From Planctomycetota bacterium (GTDB lineage: Bacteria > Planctomycetota > UBA1135 > GCA-002686595): a stretch of DNA of 64,000 nucleotides. The DNA lies in contig JADYYP010000020.1 in NCBI GenBank assembly GCA_020853575.1, positions 186,001 to 250,000 of the forward strand. The letters are read 5' to 3'. A model generated the notes under the pieces. It was given only the letters and a program-made list of their open reading frames with translations, had not been told where the DNA came from and searched no databases. The position numbers and the translations under genes were made by a program. Each line of letters begins with the position of its first letter. The first letter of the stretch is position 1. Below, piece by piece: positions 17,241 to 26,654 of the stretch.

Positions 17241-19522
17241 CGAACCAGACTCCTGGCAAGGCGCTCGGCCGTTGCGGCGAGCACCGCGGACAAGTGCGCC
17301 CAGGGCGGACGCACGCAGTAGACCAATGCGAGGCGCAGACACGTGGCGCTCTCGTACGCGCACAAGCGGCGCGCGAACTCGAGGTCGGCGCCGTGGCCCA
17401 GGCCCTCGAGGAACGCGTCGCGCAGCGCGGCCTCGCGCGCGGCGTCGAGCCCCGGAGCGCCCTGCAGTCGACGCAGTCCGAGGTGCGCCACGAAATTGGC
17501 GGCGTCGAGCGCGTCGTCGGCACGGCAGGTCAAGTCGAAGTCGATCCAGCCCAAGCGCGTCCCGAGGTCGAGCAGTTGCCCGTCGTGCAGATCACGATGC
17601 GCGAGCGCGACTGCGCGGCTCTCGACGGTTTCCAGCGCGCGCTGCAGGGCCTCGCGGGCGCGCGCCAGGCCGGCGATCGACTCCGCGCCGAGACCCGCGA
17701 AGCGCTGGCGCAGCGCGTCGAGCGTGTCCAGCTCGCTCTGGAGCCCGTGGACCTCCAGCCGCGTCGCGCTCGACGGTGCGGCTCGCTGGAACCGCGACAA
17801 GGCGCGGCCAAACTCCGCGAGTCGCGCGGGAGCGAGCGTCCCGAGCTCGACGGTGCGACCGCCCAGGTCCTCGAAGGCCAACGTCGAGTGCTCGACCCAA
17901 TGTTGCTCGACGCGCGCCAGCGCGATCGGCGCGTCCCCGGCCGCCGCGTACGCCAGCGTGGCGCGCTCGAACGCGTCGGAGTCGCGCCCGCGACGGTAGC
18001 CCTTGAGGATCGACGACGCACCCGACGGCATCGTCCAGCGCAGCACCAGGCGCCGGCCGGGACGATACGCGAGCACTGTCAGGGTACCTTCGCGCTCGAG
18101 CTCGTCCGTGCGCTGCGACAGCGGCAAGAGCTCGTCGGCGCGCCATGTGAGCTCGCGGCGAGCTCCGTCGCGCTCCTCGAACCAGCGTCGCTCTCCGGCG
18201 TGCGATTCGGTGCGGATCCAGGCGCCGTCCTTGGCGACGTCCGTGCGCTCGAGGCGGACAGCCACGCGCGGGGCACTGCACTCGGCCAGGATTTCGCGCG
18301 CACGCTGCAAGCGGCCGCGCGCCAGGTCCTCCGCACCGCGCTCCAGACGCCGCAGGGCGGCCGCCGCCGAGCGCACCAGCGCGCGCGCCACTTCCGAGGC
18401 AAGCGCGGATTCGTCCGGCTCCGTCCCGCCGAGCGCGCGATAGCCGTCCAGCAACGCGGCCGCCGCTGCACGCCAGTCGCGCGCTCCCGCGGCGACGTGA
18501 TCGGCGATCCACTGCGCCAGATCCTCGCACGGGGCTCCCACGCGCAGCGCATCGAGGTCGAGCAGCCGCGCGCTGCTGCCGTTGGCCACGAGCGCCACTT
18601 GATCGGGATGGAAATCGCCGTGGATCCAGCCCCGCGCAGGCTGGTCCTCGAGAGCGAACAGGGACTCGAAGTGCGCGAACTCGGGCACGCTGGCGTGCCA
18701 TTCGACGAAGCTCTCGCGCGCACGCGGCGGGCGCGCGCCGGTCGCGGGCACGGCGTGCAGGCGGGCCAACAGGGCGCCCGCCAACGGCGCGTGCTCGAAG
18801 CGCTCCGCGGAGAACGGTCGGACATCGAGCCATTCCTCGAACAGCACCCCGGCTCGCGCTTCGTGCCCGAGCAGCCGCGGCGCGAGATCGCGCGGCGCCG
18901 CGGCGTCGAACGCGAGCCGCTGCTCCGCCGACGCGCTCGCCACCGACGCGGGATGGACGCGCAGGATCATGCTCGCCGCGTGACGCGCCGAATCCTTGGT
19001 CTCGCGCAGCCGCAGATCGAGGCGCAGCACCGCGCGCCGCTCGGGCTTGTAGCGCAGCACCGCGAGCTTCGACGGGCCAGGTCGCATGCGCAGGGGCATG
19101 AAGACTCCGAGATCGTCGACGTGGCGCGCGAGCCGGCGCAGATCGAAGCAGCGCTCGAGCCCGGGCAACTCGCGGTCGTACGGGAAGCTCGAGAGCGTCA
19201 GGCGCTCCGGCGCGACCACCGCGAACGGTCTCAGCGCCCGTTCTCCCACGGCGTACGGCCGAGGCGCACCGAGCTTCGCGCCGGCGTGGAGCTTGGTGAC
19301 GACCGTGGCACCCGTGCCGTCCTCGAAGCGCACTTCGTGGGCCAGGGTCAGCGCCGTGCGGGGCTTCCAGCGCGCGAAGGTCCACTGCGCGGCGACCGGC
19401 AGCGCTCGCGGTGCCAGCTCACGCGCGACGAGCTCGAGCAGCTCGCGCTCGCTCGGGACGCGCCAGTCGCCGGCGCGCGCGGCCAGCTCCGCGTCGCGCG
19501 CATGGGAGCGCAGCCCGATCAC
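17237..19522 (-). CDS. protein with two aminoglycoside-phosphotransferase-fold domains
   Basis: A 761-residue protein with two APH-like kinase domains in tandem. Domain one has HGDFHPDQ with LLDLDAL (about residue 305-330); domain two has HRDLHDGQ with GWIDFDL (about 650-670). Both catalytic loops are H-x-D-x-x-x-x-Q, with Gln where Asn is usual; this Q form is known from a family of such proteins near glycan genes. The GTG start at 19522 overlaps the stop of the ABC transporter gene. The genomic setting argues for phosphorylation of a sugar or lipid-linked sugar, not antibiotic resistance. A cytoplasmic location is expected. Confidence 0.85.
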   Translation of the reverse strand: MIGLRSHARDAELAARAGDWRVPSERELLELVARELAPRALPVAAQWTFARWKPRTALTLAHEVRFEDGTGATVVTKLHAGAKLGAPRPYAVGERALRPFAVVAPERLTLSSFPYDRELPGLERCFDLRRLARHVDDLGVFMPLRMRPGPSKLAVLRYKPERRAVLRLDLRLRETKDSARHAASMILRVHPASVASASAEQRLAFDAAAPRDLAPRLLGHEARAGVLFEEWLDVRPFSAERFEHAPLAGALLARLHAVPATGARPPRARESFVEWHASVPEFAHFESLFALEDQPARGWIHGDFHPDQVALVANGSSARLLDLDALRVGAPCEDLAQWIADHVAAGARDWRAAAAALLDGYRALGGTEPDESALASEVARALVRSAAAALRRLERGAEDLARGRLQRAREILAECSAPRVAVRLERTDVAKDGAWIRTESHAGERRWFEERDGARRELTWRADELLPLSQRTDELEREGTLTVLAYRPGRRLVLRWTMPSGASSILKGYRRGRDSDAFERATLAYAAAGDAPIALARVEQHWVEHSTLAFEDLGGRTVELGTLAPARLAEFGRALSRFQRAAPSSATRLEVHGLQSELDTLDALRQRFAGLGAESIAGLARAREALQRALETVESRAVALAHRDLHDGQLLDLGTRLGWIDFDLTCRADDALDAANFVAHLGLRRLQGAPGLDAAREAALRDAFLEGLGHGADLEFARRLCAYESATCLRLALVYCVRPPWAHLSAVLAATAERLARSLVR

Positions 19523-21291
19523 GCCACAGCCTCCGGTCGCGCGGCGAGCAAAGCGCGATAGCCGTCGTCCTCGAGCAATTCCGAGTGCTTGCCGCTGGCG
19601 TGGACGCGTCCGGCATCGAGCACGACCACGCGGTCGTATTCGGCGAGGTACTCGAGCTCGTGGGCGATCACGATCACGATCGAGGTCCGCGCGCGCGCGC
19701 GCAGCGACTCGAGCACATGGCCAGCCGCGTCGCGGTCCAGCCCCGCGAAGGGCTCGTCGACGATCAGGATCGGCGCTTCGCGCAGGAGCGTCCGCGCGAG
19801 CGCGATGCGACGCTCTTGTCCCCCGCTGAGCCCCGCGCCCCCCGCGCCGAGCAGCGAGTCGAGCCCGCCGGGGCGTTGGCGCACGAAATCCGCGGCTCCA
19901 GCGTCCTCCAGTGCGCGCCACATCTCGCGCTCACCCGCTTCGAGCTTGCCCAGACGCAGATTCTCGCGGATCGACTCGCCCAACAGCACCGGACGCTGCA
20001 AGCACAGGCCGAAGCGCTCGCGCAGAGACCCGAGCTCGAGCTCGCGCAGGTCGAGACCGTCGAGCCGCACCGCGCCGCGATCGGGGTCGAAGAGCCGCAC
20101 GGAGAGCGCGGCCCAGGTCGACTTGCCCGCGCCGCTGCGACCGAACACGCCGACGAGCTCGCCGCGCTCGAAGCGCTGCGACAGTCCGCGCAGCGCGAAC
20201 TGCCCTTCGTCGTACGCGTAGTGAACGTCGTCGAACTCCAGCACCGTCGGCCGAGCGGGCGCCGGGGGCGCGCCGGGCTTCGAGCGCACCGCCAGCGGCT
20301 CGTCGAGCACCTCGAGGATGCGCGCGGCGCACGCCGAGCCCTTGGCCAGCCGTTCGGAATTCCGCGACGCGGAGCGCACCGGCTTCAGCAGCCCGCGCAC
20401 GTAGGACACGAACACCAACAGCTCGCCCGCCGAGAGCTGGCCATCGACGACGCGCATCCCGCCGACGCACAGCGTCAGCGCCACTCCCAACCCGAGCAAG
20501 GCGTGGACGGAGCTGGAGAGCTTGGCCGAGAGCCGCGCGGACTTGAGTCCGGCGCGCTCGCTGGTGCGGCTCTCGTGCGCCAGCTTGCGCACCACCGCTT
20601 GACTGCGGCCCAGTGCCTGGATCACCTCGCTCGCGGCCAGGCTCTCCTGCAGGAAATCAGCGAGCGCGCCTTCCTTGCGGCGCGCCTTGCGCGCCTGCAC
20701 CTGGATCTTGTGGGACATGCTGCGCACGACCCAGGCGACGAAGGGCAGCACCGCGAGCAGCACGGCGGTCAGCAGCGGATCGACCCAGGTCATCACCGCC
20801 ACCGTTCCGCCGACCCACAGCGCGCGGGTGACGAACTCGGTCGAGGTCTCGACCAGCGCGCTGCGCACCATCGCCACGTCCCCCAGCAAGCGCACGATCA
20901 GGTCGCCGGACTTGTGGCGCGCGAAGAAGCGCGGCGAGAGCTGCGCCAAGTGGCGGAACAGCCGCAGCCGGATCGAGCGCGCCACGCGGTGTCCGACATC
21001 GGCCGTGGTCAGCGTCACGTAGTACTCGACGGCCGCCTGCAGCACCACCAAGGCGAGCAGCGCCGCGGCGCCGAGCCAGACGTAGTCTTGCGGCTCGCGC
21101 TCGAACCCCGGGCGACGCAGCAACGCTCCGTCGACGATCCACTGGATCGGCCAAGGCAGGACGATCTGGCACGCGGCCACCGCGAGCGACAGCGCCAGCA
21201 CCGCGCTCAAGCGCAGCTTGTGCTCGCCGAGGTCGCTAGCGAAGCGCCGCGCGAGCCGCGCGCCCTCGCTCCACTGCCGCACGAGCTTCAC
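19519..21291 (-). CDS. ABC exporter, fused membrane and ATPase domains (MsbA-like)
   Basis: A 590-residue type IV (MsbA-like) ABC transporter half: five to six membrane helices in residues 25-310, then an ATPase with Walker A GRSGAGKST, signature LSGGQERR and Walker B ILIVDEPFAG. Works as a homodimer in this family. The GTG start at 21291 overlaps the TGA of the upstream glycosyltransferase and its own stop overlaps the start of the phosphotransferase gene. It most likely exports the glycoconjugate made by the three neighbouring glycosyltransferases. Confidence 0.92.
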   Translation of the reverse strand: MKLVRQWSEGARLARRFASDLGEHKLRLSAVLALSLAVAACQIVLPWPIQWIVDGALLRRPGFEREPQDYVWLGAAALLALVVLQAAVEYYVTLTTADVGHRVARSIRLRLFRHLAQLSPRFFARHKSGDLIVRLLGDVAMVRSALVETSTEFVTRALWVGGTVAVMTWVDPLLTAVLLAVLPFVAWVVRSMSHKIQVQARKARRKEGALADFLQESLAASEVIQALGRSQAVVRKLAHESRTSERAGLKSARLSAKLSSSVHALLGLGVALTLCVGGMRVVDGQLSAGELLVFVSYVRGLLKPVRSASRNSERLAKGSACAARILEVLDEPLAVRSKPGAPPAPARPTVLEFDDVHYAYDEGQFALRGLSQRFERGELVGVFGRSGAGKSTWAALSVRLFDPDRGAVRLDGLDLRELELGSLRERFGLCLQRPVLLGESIRENLRLGKLEAGEREMWRALEDAGAADFVRQRPGGLDSLLGAGGAGLSGGQERRIALARTLLREAPILIVDEPFAGLDRDAAGHVLESLRARARTSIVIVIAHELEYLAEYDRVVVLDAGRVHASGKHSELLEDDGYRALLAARPEAVA

Positions 21292-22343
21292 GGAACGCGC
21301 ACTCCGACGCGGTGCGCCAAGACCTCGCGCGCGACATCGCTCCAACCGCGCTGGCGCGCCTGACTCAACGCCGCGCGCCCCAGCCGCTCGCGCGTCTCGG
21401 GCCACTCGATCAGGCCGGCGAGCGCATCGGCGAGCGCCCGCGCATCGCCCGGCGCGACCACCACGCCCGCTCGACCATGGGCGACCGCGCGCGGCAGGTC
21501 CCCGAGGTCCGGAACGACGGGAACGACGCCGCAGGCCATGGCCTCGAGCAGCTTGAGCGGCGAAAAGTAGCAGGTCGCGTCGGCCGCATAGGAGAGCGGC
21601 AGGGCGTGGAAGCACGCGACGTGCTGCGCCAGCTCGTCCTGCTCCATCCAGCGTCTCACGTGCACTCGCGAACGCAGAGCGCTCGGGACCGCTTGCTCGA
21701 AGTCGCCCTCGCCGACGCACACCAGCTCGACCGGATAGCCGCGCGCGCAGAGCAGCGCGAAGGCCTCGACGAGCAGCGCGAAGTTGTGCCACGGACGCAG
21801 CCGACCGTGGAATCCGAGCACGAACGCATCGCGCGGGAGCGCGAGCCCCGCGGGCGGTTGCGAGCGCGGACGAAACGTGTCCAGGTCGACACCGTTGGGC
21901 GTGACGTGCAGCTTGGCGCGCGGAACGCCGCGCCGCGCGAGATCCTCGGCCACGGGCGTCGACACCGGGAACAGCTCGCTCGCGCTGGCGAGCACGAAGT
22001 CCTCGTCCAGCAGATCCTGCGCGGTCGGCGCGAAGCCGCGGTGAGCGCGCGCTTCCTCGATCAGGGGCGCGTTGACCTCCAAGAACAGCGGGACTCCCGT
22101 GCGCCGGCAGAAGCGCGACGCCGCCGTTCCCGCCAGCGACTGGCGCTCGTACACCAGATCGAGCGTGTATCGGGCGTGGAGCTCGTCGAGCACCGCCTCC
22201 AGCTGCGCTCCCACGCCATCGACGGCGTGCACGCTGCATCCGAGCGCGGAAAACGCGCGACGCATCGCCGCGAGGTGCACCGCCGCGCCCTTCTTGCGGC
22301 CCGGGGCGACACCCGGGTCCTGATTCACGCAGGCGATGCGCAC
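21288..22343 (-). CDS. glycosyltransferase family 4-like (second of three)
   Basis: A 351-residue GT-B glycosyltransferase. The N-terminal domain starts VRIACVNQDPG with a KKGAAVHL loop; the C-terminal GT4 domain has FHGRLRPWHN, ELVCVGEGD and the nucleotide-sugar E-x7-E region near PLKLLEAMACGVVPV. The GTG start at 22343 lies 18 bases inside the end of the preceding glycosyltransferase gene. Donor and acceptor are unknown. Confidence 0.9.
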   Translation of the reverse strand: MRIACVNQDPGVAPGRKKGAAVHLAAMRRAFSALGCSVHAVDGVGAQLEAVLDELHARYTLDLVYERQSLAGTAASRFCRRTGVPLFLEVNAPLIEEARAHRGFAPTAQDLLDEDFVLASASELFPVSTPVAEDLARRGVPRAKLHVTPNGVDLDTFRPRSQPPAGLALPRDAFVLGFHGRLRPWHNFALLVEAFALLCARGYPVELVCVGEGDFEQAVPSALRSRVHVRRWMEQDELAQHVACFHALPLSYAADATCYFSPLKLLEAMACGVVPVVPDLGDLPRAVAHGRAGVVVAPGDARALADALAGLIEWPETRERLGRAALSQARQRGWSDVAREVLAHRVGVRVP

Positions 22344-23566
22344 GCGAGCCTCCGATCCTCGATCGCGGACTCGAACCAGTGCCGCAGAGTGCGCGACTGA
22401 TGGCGAGCGTCGAACAGCTCTCTCGCGCGCGCGGCACCGGCGCTGGCCAAGCGGTGTCGACCGGCCTCGTCCGCGAGCAACCGCTCGAGCGCGTCCGCCG
22501 TGGCCTGCACGTCGCCCTCGGGCACGAGCACGCCCGCGCGACCGCCGTCGAGGATCTCGCTCACTCCGCCGACCGGCGTCGACACGCAGGGCACCCCGGC
22601 GGCTTGCGCCTCGAGCAGCACCGTCGGGAGCGCGTCGCGATTGCCGTCCTCGCCGATGCGGCACGGCAGGGCGAACACCTCGGCTTGTGCGAAGAGCTCG
22701 CGCACGCGCCCTTGCGGCAATGCACCGAGCATCTGCACCTCGCGCGCCAGCCCCAGCTGCAACACGCGCGCGGCGATCCGCGGACGGTCCTCGCCGTCGC
22801 CGACGATCTGCGCCTCGAAGGCCACGCCGCGCTCGCGCAATTCCGCGAGCGCGTCGACCAGGACATCGAAACCCTTCTTCTCGACCAGGCGACCGACCGA
22901 GAGGATGCGGCCGCGCACCGCGGAGCGGAGGAGCGTTCCGAAGCTCTCGAGGTCGATGCCGTTGTAGAGCCGGCGCAGCTTGCGGGCCGCGCTCGCGCCG
23001 ACCAGGCCGCGCACGTGCTCGACGTTTGCGTCGCACACCGTGACGACGAAGGCGCTACCCTCGAGGATCGCGCGCAACTGCGCCGGCGACACCGTGCGTC
23101 GGTAGATGTCCTTGGCGTGCGCCGTGACGCTGAAGCTCGGTCCACCGAGCTCGTGCGCGAGCAGGGCGACGACCGCGGAGTCGGTGGCGAAGTGCACGTG
23201 CACGTGGTCGATGGCGAGCTCGCGCGTGCGGCGCAGCAGCCACAGGGCCTCGGCCAAGAGGCTCGAGAACTTCGGGTGCGCGAGGCCGGAGTATCGCGCA
23301 TGCACCTGGCGCACGCGCTCGAGCAGCTCACCGGTCGCCGCCTCCGGTCCGAACAACTCGCGCCAGGGGTCGACGTCGCTCGGGAGCAACTCTATCGGCG
23401 CACGCAGACGCTCCAGCTCGGCATGGCGCGGCTCGTCGTCCGGCGCACGCCGTGAGAACACGTGGACTTCCGTCCCCAGCGCTTCCTGCGCGAGCATCTC
23501 GCCGAGAACGAAGGTCTCGGACAGTCGCGGGAACTTCTTCAGCAGGTAGGCGACCCGCACGCTCAT
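22325..23566 (-). CDS. glycosyltransferase family 4 (colanic-acid type)
   Basis: A 413-residue GT4 enzyme. The opening VAYLLKKFPRLSETFVLGEM is the hallmark of the colanic-acid/exopolysaccharide glycosyltransferase group. Later motifs are HVHFATDSA, AHAKDIYR, ILSVGRLVEKKGFD and the donor-binding GNRDALPTVLLEAQAAGVPC, where the EDGNRD insertion is typical. The ATG at 23566 overlaps the stop of the upstream gene as ATGA. Confidence 0.92.
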   Translation of the reverse strand: MSVRVAYLLKKFPRLSETFVLGEMLAQEALGTEVHVFSRRAPDDEPRHAELERLRAPIELLPSDVDPWRELFGPEAATGELLERVRQVHARYSGLAHPKFSSLLAEALWLLRRTRELAIDHVHVHFATDSAVVALLAHELGGPSFSVTAHAKDIYRRTVSPAQLRAILEGSAFVVTVCDANVEHVRGLVGASAARKLRRLYNGIDLESFGTLLRSAVRGRILSVGRLVEKKGFDVLVDALAELRERGVAFEAQIVGDGEDRPRIAARVLQLGLAREVQMLGALPQGRVRELFAQAEVFALPCRIGEDGNRDALPTVLLEAQAAGVPCVSTPVGGVSEILDGGRAGVLVPEGDVQATADALERLLADEAGRHRLASAGAARARELFDARHQSRTLRHWFESAIEDRRLACASPA

Positions 23567-24771
23567 CGGCGCACCTGTGCCGGCAGCGGCGCGACGCGGA
23601 CGTCCGCGAGCAACTCGTGCGCGATGTCGCACATGCGTTCGTGGCCGTCGAGCGCGGGCAGGGCGCTCCAGTCACGGCGCAAGCTGAGCGACTCCTCGAC
23701 AGCGGCGCGCAGCGAGCGCGGCTTCTCGTCGAGCAGGCAGCGCGCGAGCCCCAGCGCTTCGAGGCGCTGGGCGCGGATCAACTGCTCGCGACGCGGGAAC
23801 ACGCGCGGCAGGAGCACCGAATTGACGCGCGCTTGGAGGATCTCCGCCACCGTGTTGTAGCCGGCCATCGACACCACCACGTCGCTCTCCGCCAAGAGGC
23901 GCGGCAGGTCCGCGTGGAAGTTGTGGACGCGCACGTTGCGCAGGCTGCGCGCCATGCGCTTCACGTGACGCGTGTGCAAGGGATGCATCAAGGGACCGAG
24001 CACGAGCGTCGAGTCCCAGGGCGCCGAAGCCAGCTTCAGGCACTCGAGGTAGGTGCTCACGTGGCTTTCGCCATCCTCCCCACCGCCGGCGGTCACCAGC
24101 ACGTGCGGCCGGCCGATCGGGCCGGTGCGCTCGCGAGCGCGCGAGCTCGCTGGACGCACGACGTAACCGGTGAACTCCACGCGTGCCGCGAGCTCCGGCG
24201 GGATCGGGTACTCGGCGCGCTGGTCGAAGACCTGCTGCGTTCCGTACACGCACACGCGGTCGTAGAGCGACGCCAGCGCCTCGCGGATGTCGGGATGGCT
24301 CCACTGCGACGCCACCGTCTTCGGGTCGTCGATGATGTCGCGCAGTCCGAGGATCGTGCGCGTGCCGCGCGTGCGCGTCAGTCGCAGGACGTCGAGCAAC
24401 TCGCCATCGAGCCCGATCGGCTGGTGGTCCGCGATCAACAGGTGCGGGTCGAAGGTCTCGAAGGCTTGGCGCAACAGGCTGCGGCGCAGACGCTCGAGCT
24501 GGTCCAATCCCCCGTGCAGGCTGCGTGGCGCGTACTCGCCGGCATCGTTCTTCGTCACCGAGGGCAACTTGACGATCTCGACTCCGCGCGGGAGCGCGAA
24601 GTGCGTGGCGCACGGCGAGCCGCTGACGATCAGGACCGAGGCTCCCGGGCGGCGCGCGACGAGCGCGCCGGCGAGGGTCAGCGTGCGACGCAGGTGCCCC
24701 AGGCCATAGGAGTCGTGGCTGTAGAGGAGGATCCTCTCGGGCGCTGCGTCGGAAGGCGATCGATGGAGCAT
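23563..24771 (-). CDS. predicted glycosyltransferase (COG4671/GT28-like), first gene of glycan cluster
   Basis: A 402-residue GT-B protein. YSHDSYGLGHLRRTLTLA near the N-terminus and VTAGGGEDGE plus MAGYNTVAEIL in the C-terminal half match the predicted glycosyltransferases related to MurG (COG4671). No membrane segment is visible. The ATG at 24771 begins the conserved part; it is followed by a five-gene chain on the same strand with overlapping stops and starts (three glycosyltransferases, ABC exporter, double phosphotransferase), so one mRNA is likely. The promoter must lie in the 344-base gap to the right. Confidence 0.85.
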   Translation of the reverse strand: MLHRSPSDAAPERILLYSHDSYGLGHLRRTLTLAGALVARRPGASVLIVSGSPCATHFALPRGVEIVKLPSVTKNDAGEYAPRSLHGGLDQLERLRRSLLRQAFETFDPHLLIADHQPIGLDGELLDVLRLTRTRGTRTILGLRDIIDDPKTVASQWSHPDIREALASLYDRVCVYGTQQVFDQRAEYPIPPELAARVEFTGYVVRPASSRARERTGPIGRPHVLVTAGGGEDGESHVSTYLECLKLASAPWDSTLVLGPLMHPLHTRHVKRMARSLRNVRVHNFHADLPRLLAESDVVVSMAGYNTVAEILQARVNSVLLPRVFPRREQLIRAQRLEALGLARCLLDEKPRSLRAAVEESLSLRRDWSALPALDGHERMCDIAHELLADVRVAPLPAQVRR

Positions 24772-25115
24772 GGAACGAAGGGCTCGCGCTGGAGTTGGGC
24801 GGCTGGACGAGCGGCTCGAAAGAGCCTGCGTCAAGCGCTGAGCACGCCAAAGGCAAGGCCTGTGCCCGCGGGCCTGAATGCCAGGAAACCCCGAGGAATT
24901 CGGCCTTTCTCGGAGCCCCAGAGCGGCACCCTCGAGCCGCGGGTCCGCACCCGAGACCGACGCGTCTAGGTTCGAGACCGCGCCCGGCGGCGAGCGCTGG
25001 AGAGGTCGTGCGCGGGCATTGGCACCGGCTTTGCCATCGGCGCGCCCCGTTGCCCGCCGGCGTTGGTCGGCGGCCTGCACCCGAGCTCTCGAACCCTCTG
25101 CGAAGGAGTTGCCCC
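24772..25115. other. 344-base divergent intergenic region
   Basis: This gap separates the start of the glycan cluster (minus) from the start of the carboxypeptidase-regulatory-like gene (plus). It holds a sigma-54-like promoter pointing right (separate entry) and a Shine-Dalgarno AAGGAG at about 25103. I see no convincing small gene in it. Confidence 0.6.
25020..25035 (+). promoter_or_regulatory. sigma-54 (-24/-12) promoter candidate
   Basis: TGGCAC, five bases, then TTGCC: this matches the sigma-54 consensus TGGCAC-N5-TTGCW except for its last base, with the GG and GC dinucleotides at the required spacing. Transcription would begin near 25046, leaving a leader of about 70 bases before the GTG at 25116. 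No enhancer-binding protein is encoded in the window. Confidence 0.5.
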
Positions 25116-26654
25116 GTGTTGCTTCGATCGATCCTCGTCTTGACCTGTGGCGCGCTGCCCAGCGCGCCCGCGTTCGCCGGCGTCGTCACCGGCCGCGTGA
25201 TGCTCGGCACCACGCCCGTCGCTGGCGCGAACCTCAACTTCGATCCGCAGTCCGGTGGCGGCGGAGGCGTGACCGAGCTGAACGACGGCACCGACGCGCA
25301 GGGCTTCTTCACGACCACCGTGACGCCCAACAACGTGTACGAGATGACCATCGTGCCGCCGCCGGGCTCGAACGCGCTGGTCAAGGTCGTGCCCAACGTG
25401 ACGATCGGCCTCGTCACCAACAACTTGGGCACGATCCAGCTCGACGCTGGAGTGCTCCTGTCGGGTCGCTGCGTGAACACGGCGGGAGCGGGCGTCGCCG
25501 GCGTCAACATCGATGTGCTCGACGCGCAGGGCAACGACGTCCTGCTCGCCGGTGACACCAGCGACGCTCTGGGCTTCTTCTCGCTGGCGGTGCCCAGCGG
25601 CGCGATCGAGGTGCGCTTCGACACCACGCCGGTGATCGGCGGACTGCTCGCGCCGCGCGCGCTGAACCTCGATCTCTCCGCCAACCACGCGCTCGGAAAC
25701 GTCGCGCTCCAGCCCGGATTCGTGCTGTCCGCGGTGACACGCCGCCAGTCGAACAACCTCGCCGTGTCCGGCGTCGACATCGACGTCGTCGACGTCGCCA
25801 CGGACGCGCTGCTCTACACGCCGGGCGACAAGTCGAACGCCTCGGGCTTGGTCGACGTGGTCGTGCCCGCGGGGACCTACGACGTGCGCTTCGAAGCACC
25901 CTTCGCGCTGCATCTGGTCGGCCAAGAGCTGGACAACCGCGTGGTCGGCGCGAGCACGAGCCTCGGCACACTGCTGTTGCAAGCCGGCGTGGTGCTCTCG
26001 GGAACGGTCGCGGGCTTCGACGGCACGCTGCACGGCGGCGTCGACGTCGATGTGCGCAACTCGAGCACCGGCATCGGCGTGTACCTGGGCCACGACAACA
26101 CGAGCACGAGCGGGCTCTACCAAGTGATCGTGCCCACGGGCACGTTCGACGTCACCTTCTCGCCGCCGGTCGCGATCCCCTACGGAGCGCAGGTGCTGCC
26201 GGGCGTCGTGATCGCCGCCAACAAGGTGCAGAACGGCTCTCTCCCCTCGTGCCCATTCCACACCACCGTCGGCAGCGGCATCGCCGGCAGCGGCGGGATC
26301 GTGCCGCAGATCTCGAGCTTGGGGGGCGCGCCGCGCGTCGGCAACTCCGCCTACGCGGTCGAGGTCACGCAGGCACGCGGCTTCGCCAAGGCGATCGTCA
26401 TCTACTCGCTGCAGACCACGCCCAACCCACTGCCGGCGCCCTGCGCGCCCTTCGCGCCGATGAACCGCCGCGTGTTCCAACTCGGCGGCGCACCGGGCGT
26501 CGCCGGCGCTGGCTCGGGCACCTACGCCTTCCCGTTCGCCAACGATCCGTTGACGGCGGGCCACTTGTTCCGCGCTTGGATCTTCGTGCGCGACAGCGCA
26601 GCACCGAACGGCCTCTCTCGAACCAATGAACTCCGTGCAACGCTCTGCCTCTAG
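25116..26654 (+). CDS. secreted protein with four carboxypeptidase-regulatory-like repeats
   Basis: A 512-residue secreted protein. GTG at 25116 follows AAGGAG at 8 bases and starts a signal peptide (LLRSILVLTCGALPSAPAFA). Four repeats of about 85-100 residues follow; each begins with a strand such as VVTGRVMLG or GVLLSGRCVN, has a VAGVNIDVLDAQG-type strand, a D-x-x-G-F-F or S-G-L turn and a VP-x-G-x-Y/I-x-V-x-F strand. This is the carboxypeptidase regulatory (transthyretin-like) sandwich. The last 130 residues (from about 380) differ and end in FVRDSAAPNGLS...LCL, resembling the C-termini of the two subtilases here. Its last 29 bases overlap the next gene. Confidence 0.8.
   Translation: MLLRSILVLTCGALPSAPAFAGVVTGRVMLGTTPVAGANLNFDPQSGGGGGVTELNDGTDAQGFFTTTVTPNNVYEMTIVPPPGSNALVKVVPNVTIGLVTNNLGTIQLDAGVLLSGRCVNTAGAGVAGVNIDVLDAQGNDVLLAGDTSDALGFFSLAVPSGAIEVRFDTTPVIGGLLAPRALNLDLSANHALGNVALQPGFVLSAVTRRQSNNLAVSGVDIDVVDVATDALLYTPGDKSNASGLVDVVVPAGTYDVRFEAPFALHLVGQELDNRVVGASTSLGTLLLQAGVVLSGTVAGFDGTLHGGVDVDVRNSSTGIGVYLGHDNTSTSGLYQVIVPTGTFDVTFSPPVAIPYGAQVLPGVVIAANKVQNGSLPSCPFHTTVGSGIAGSGGIVPQISSLGGAPRVGNSAYAVEVTQARGFAKAIVIYSLQTTPNPLPAPCAPFAPMNRRVFQLGGAPGVAGAGSGTYAFPFANDPLTAGHLFRAWIFVRDSAAPNGLSRTNELRATLCL

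Noticed and set aside
17237..19522. Aminoglycoside resistance gene.
   Set aside because: Two APH domains with Gln in the catalytic loop and a glycan-cluster setting point to sugar or lipid kinase activity.
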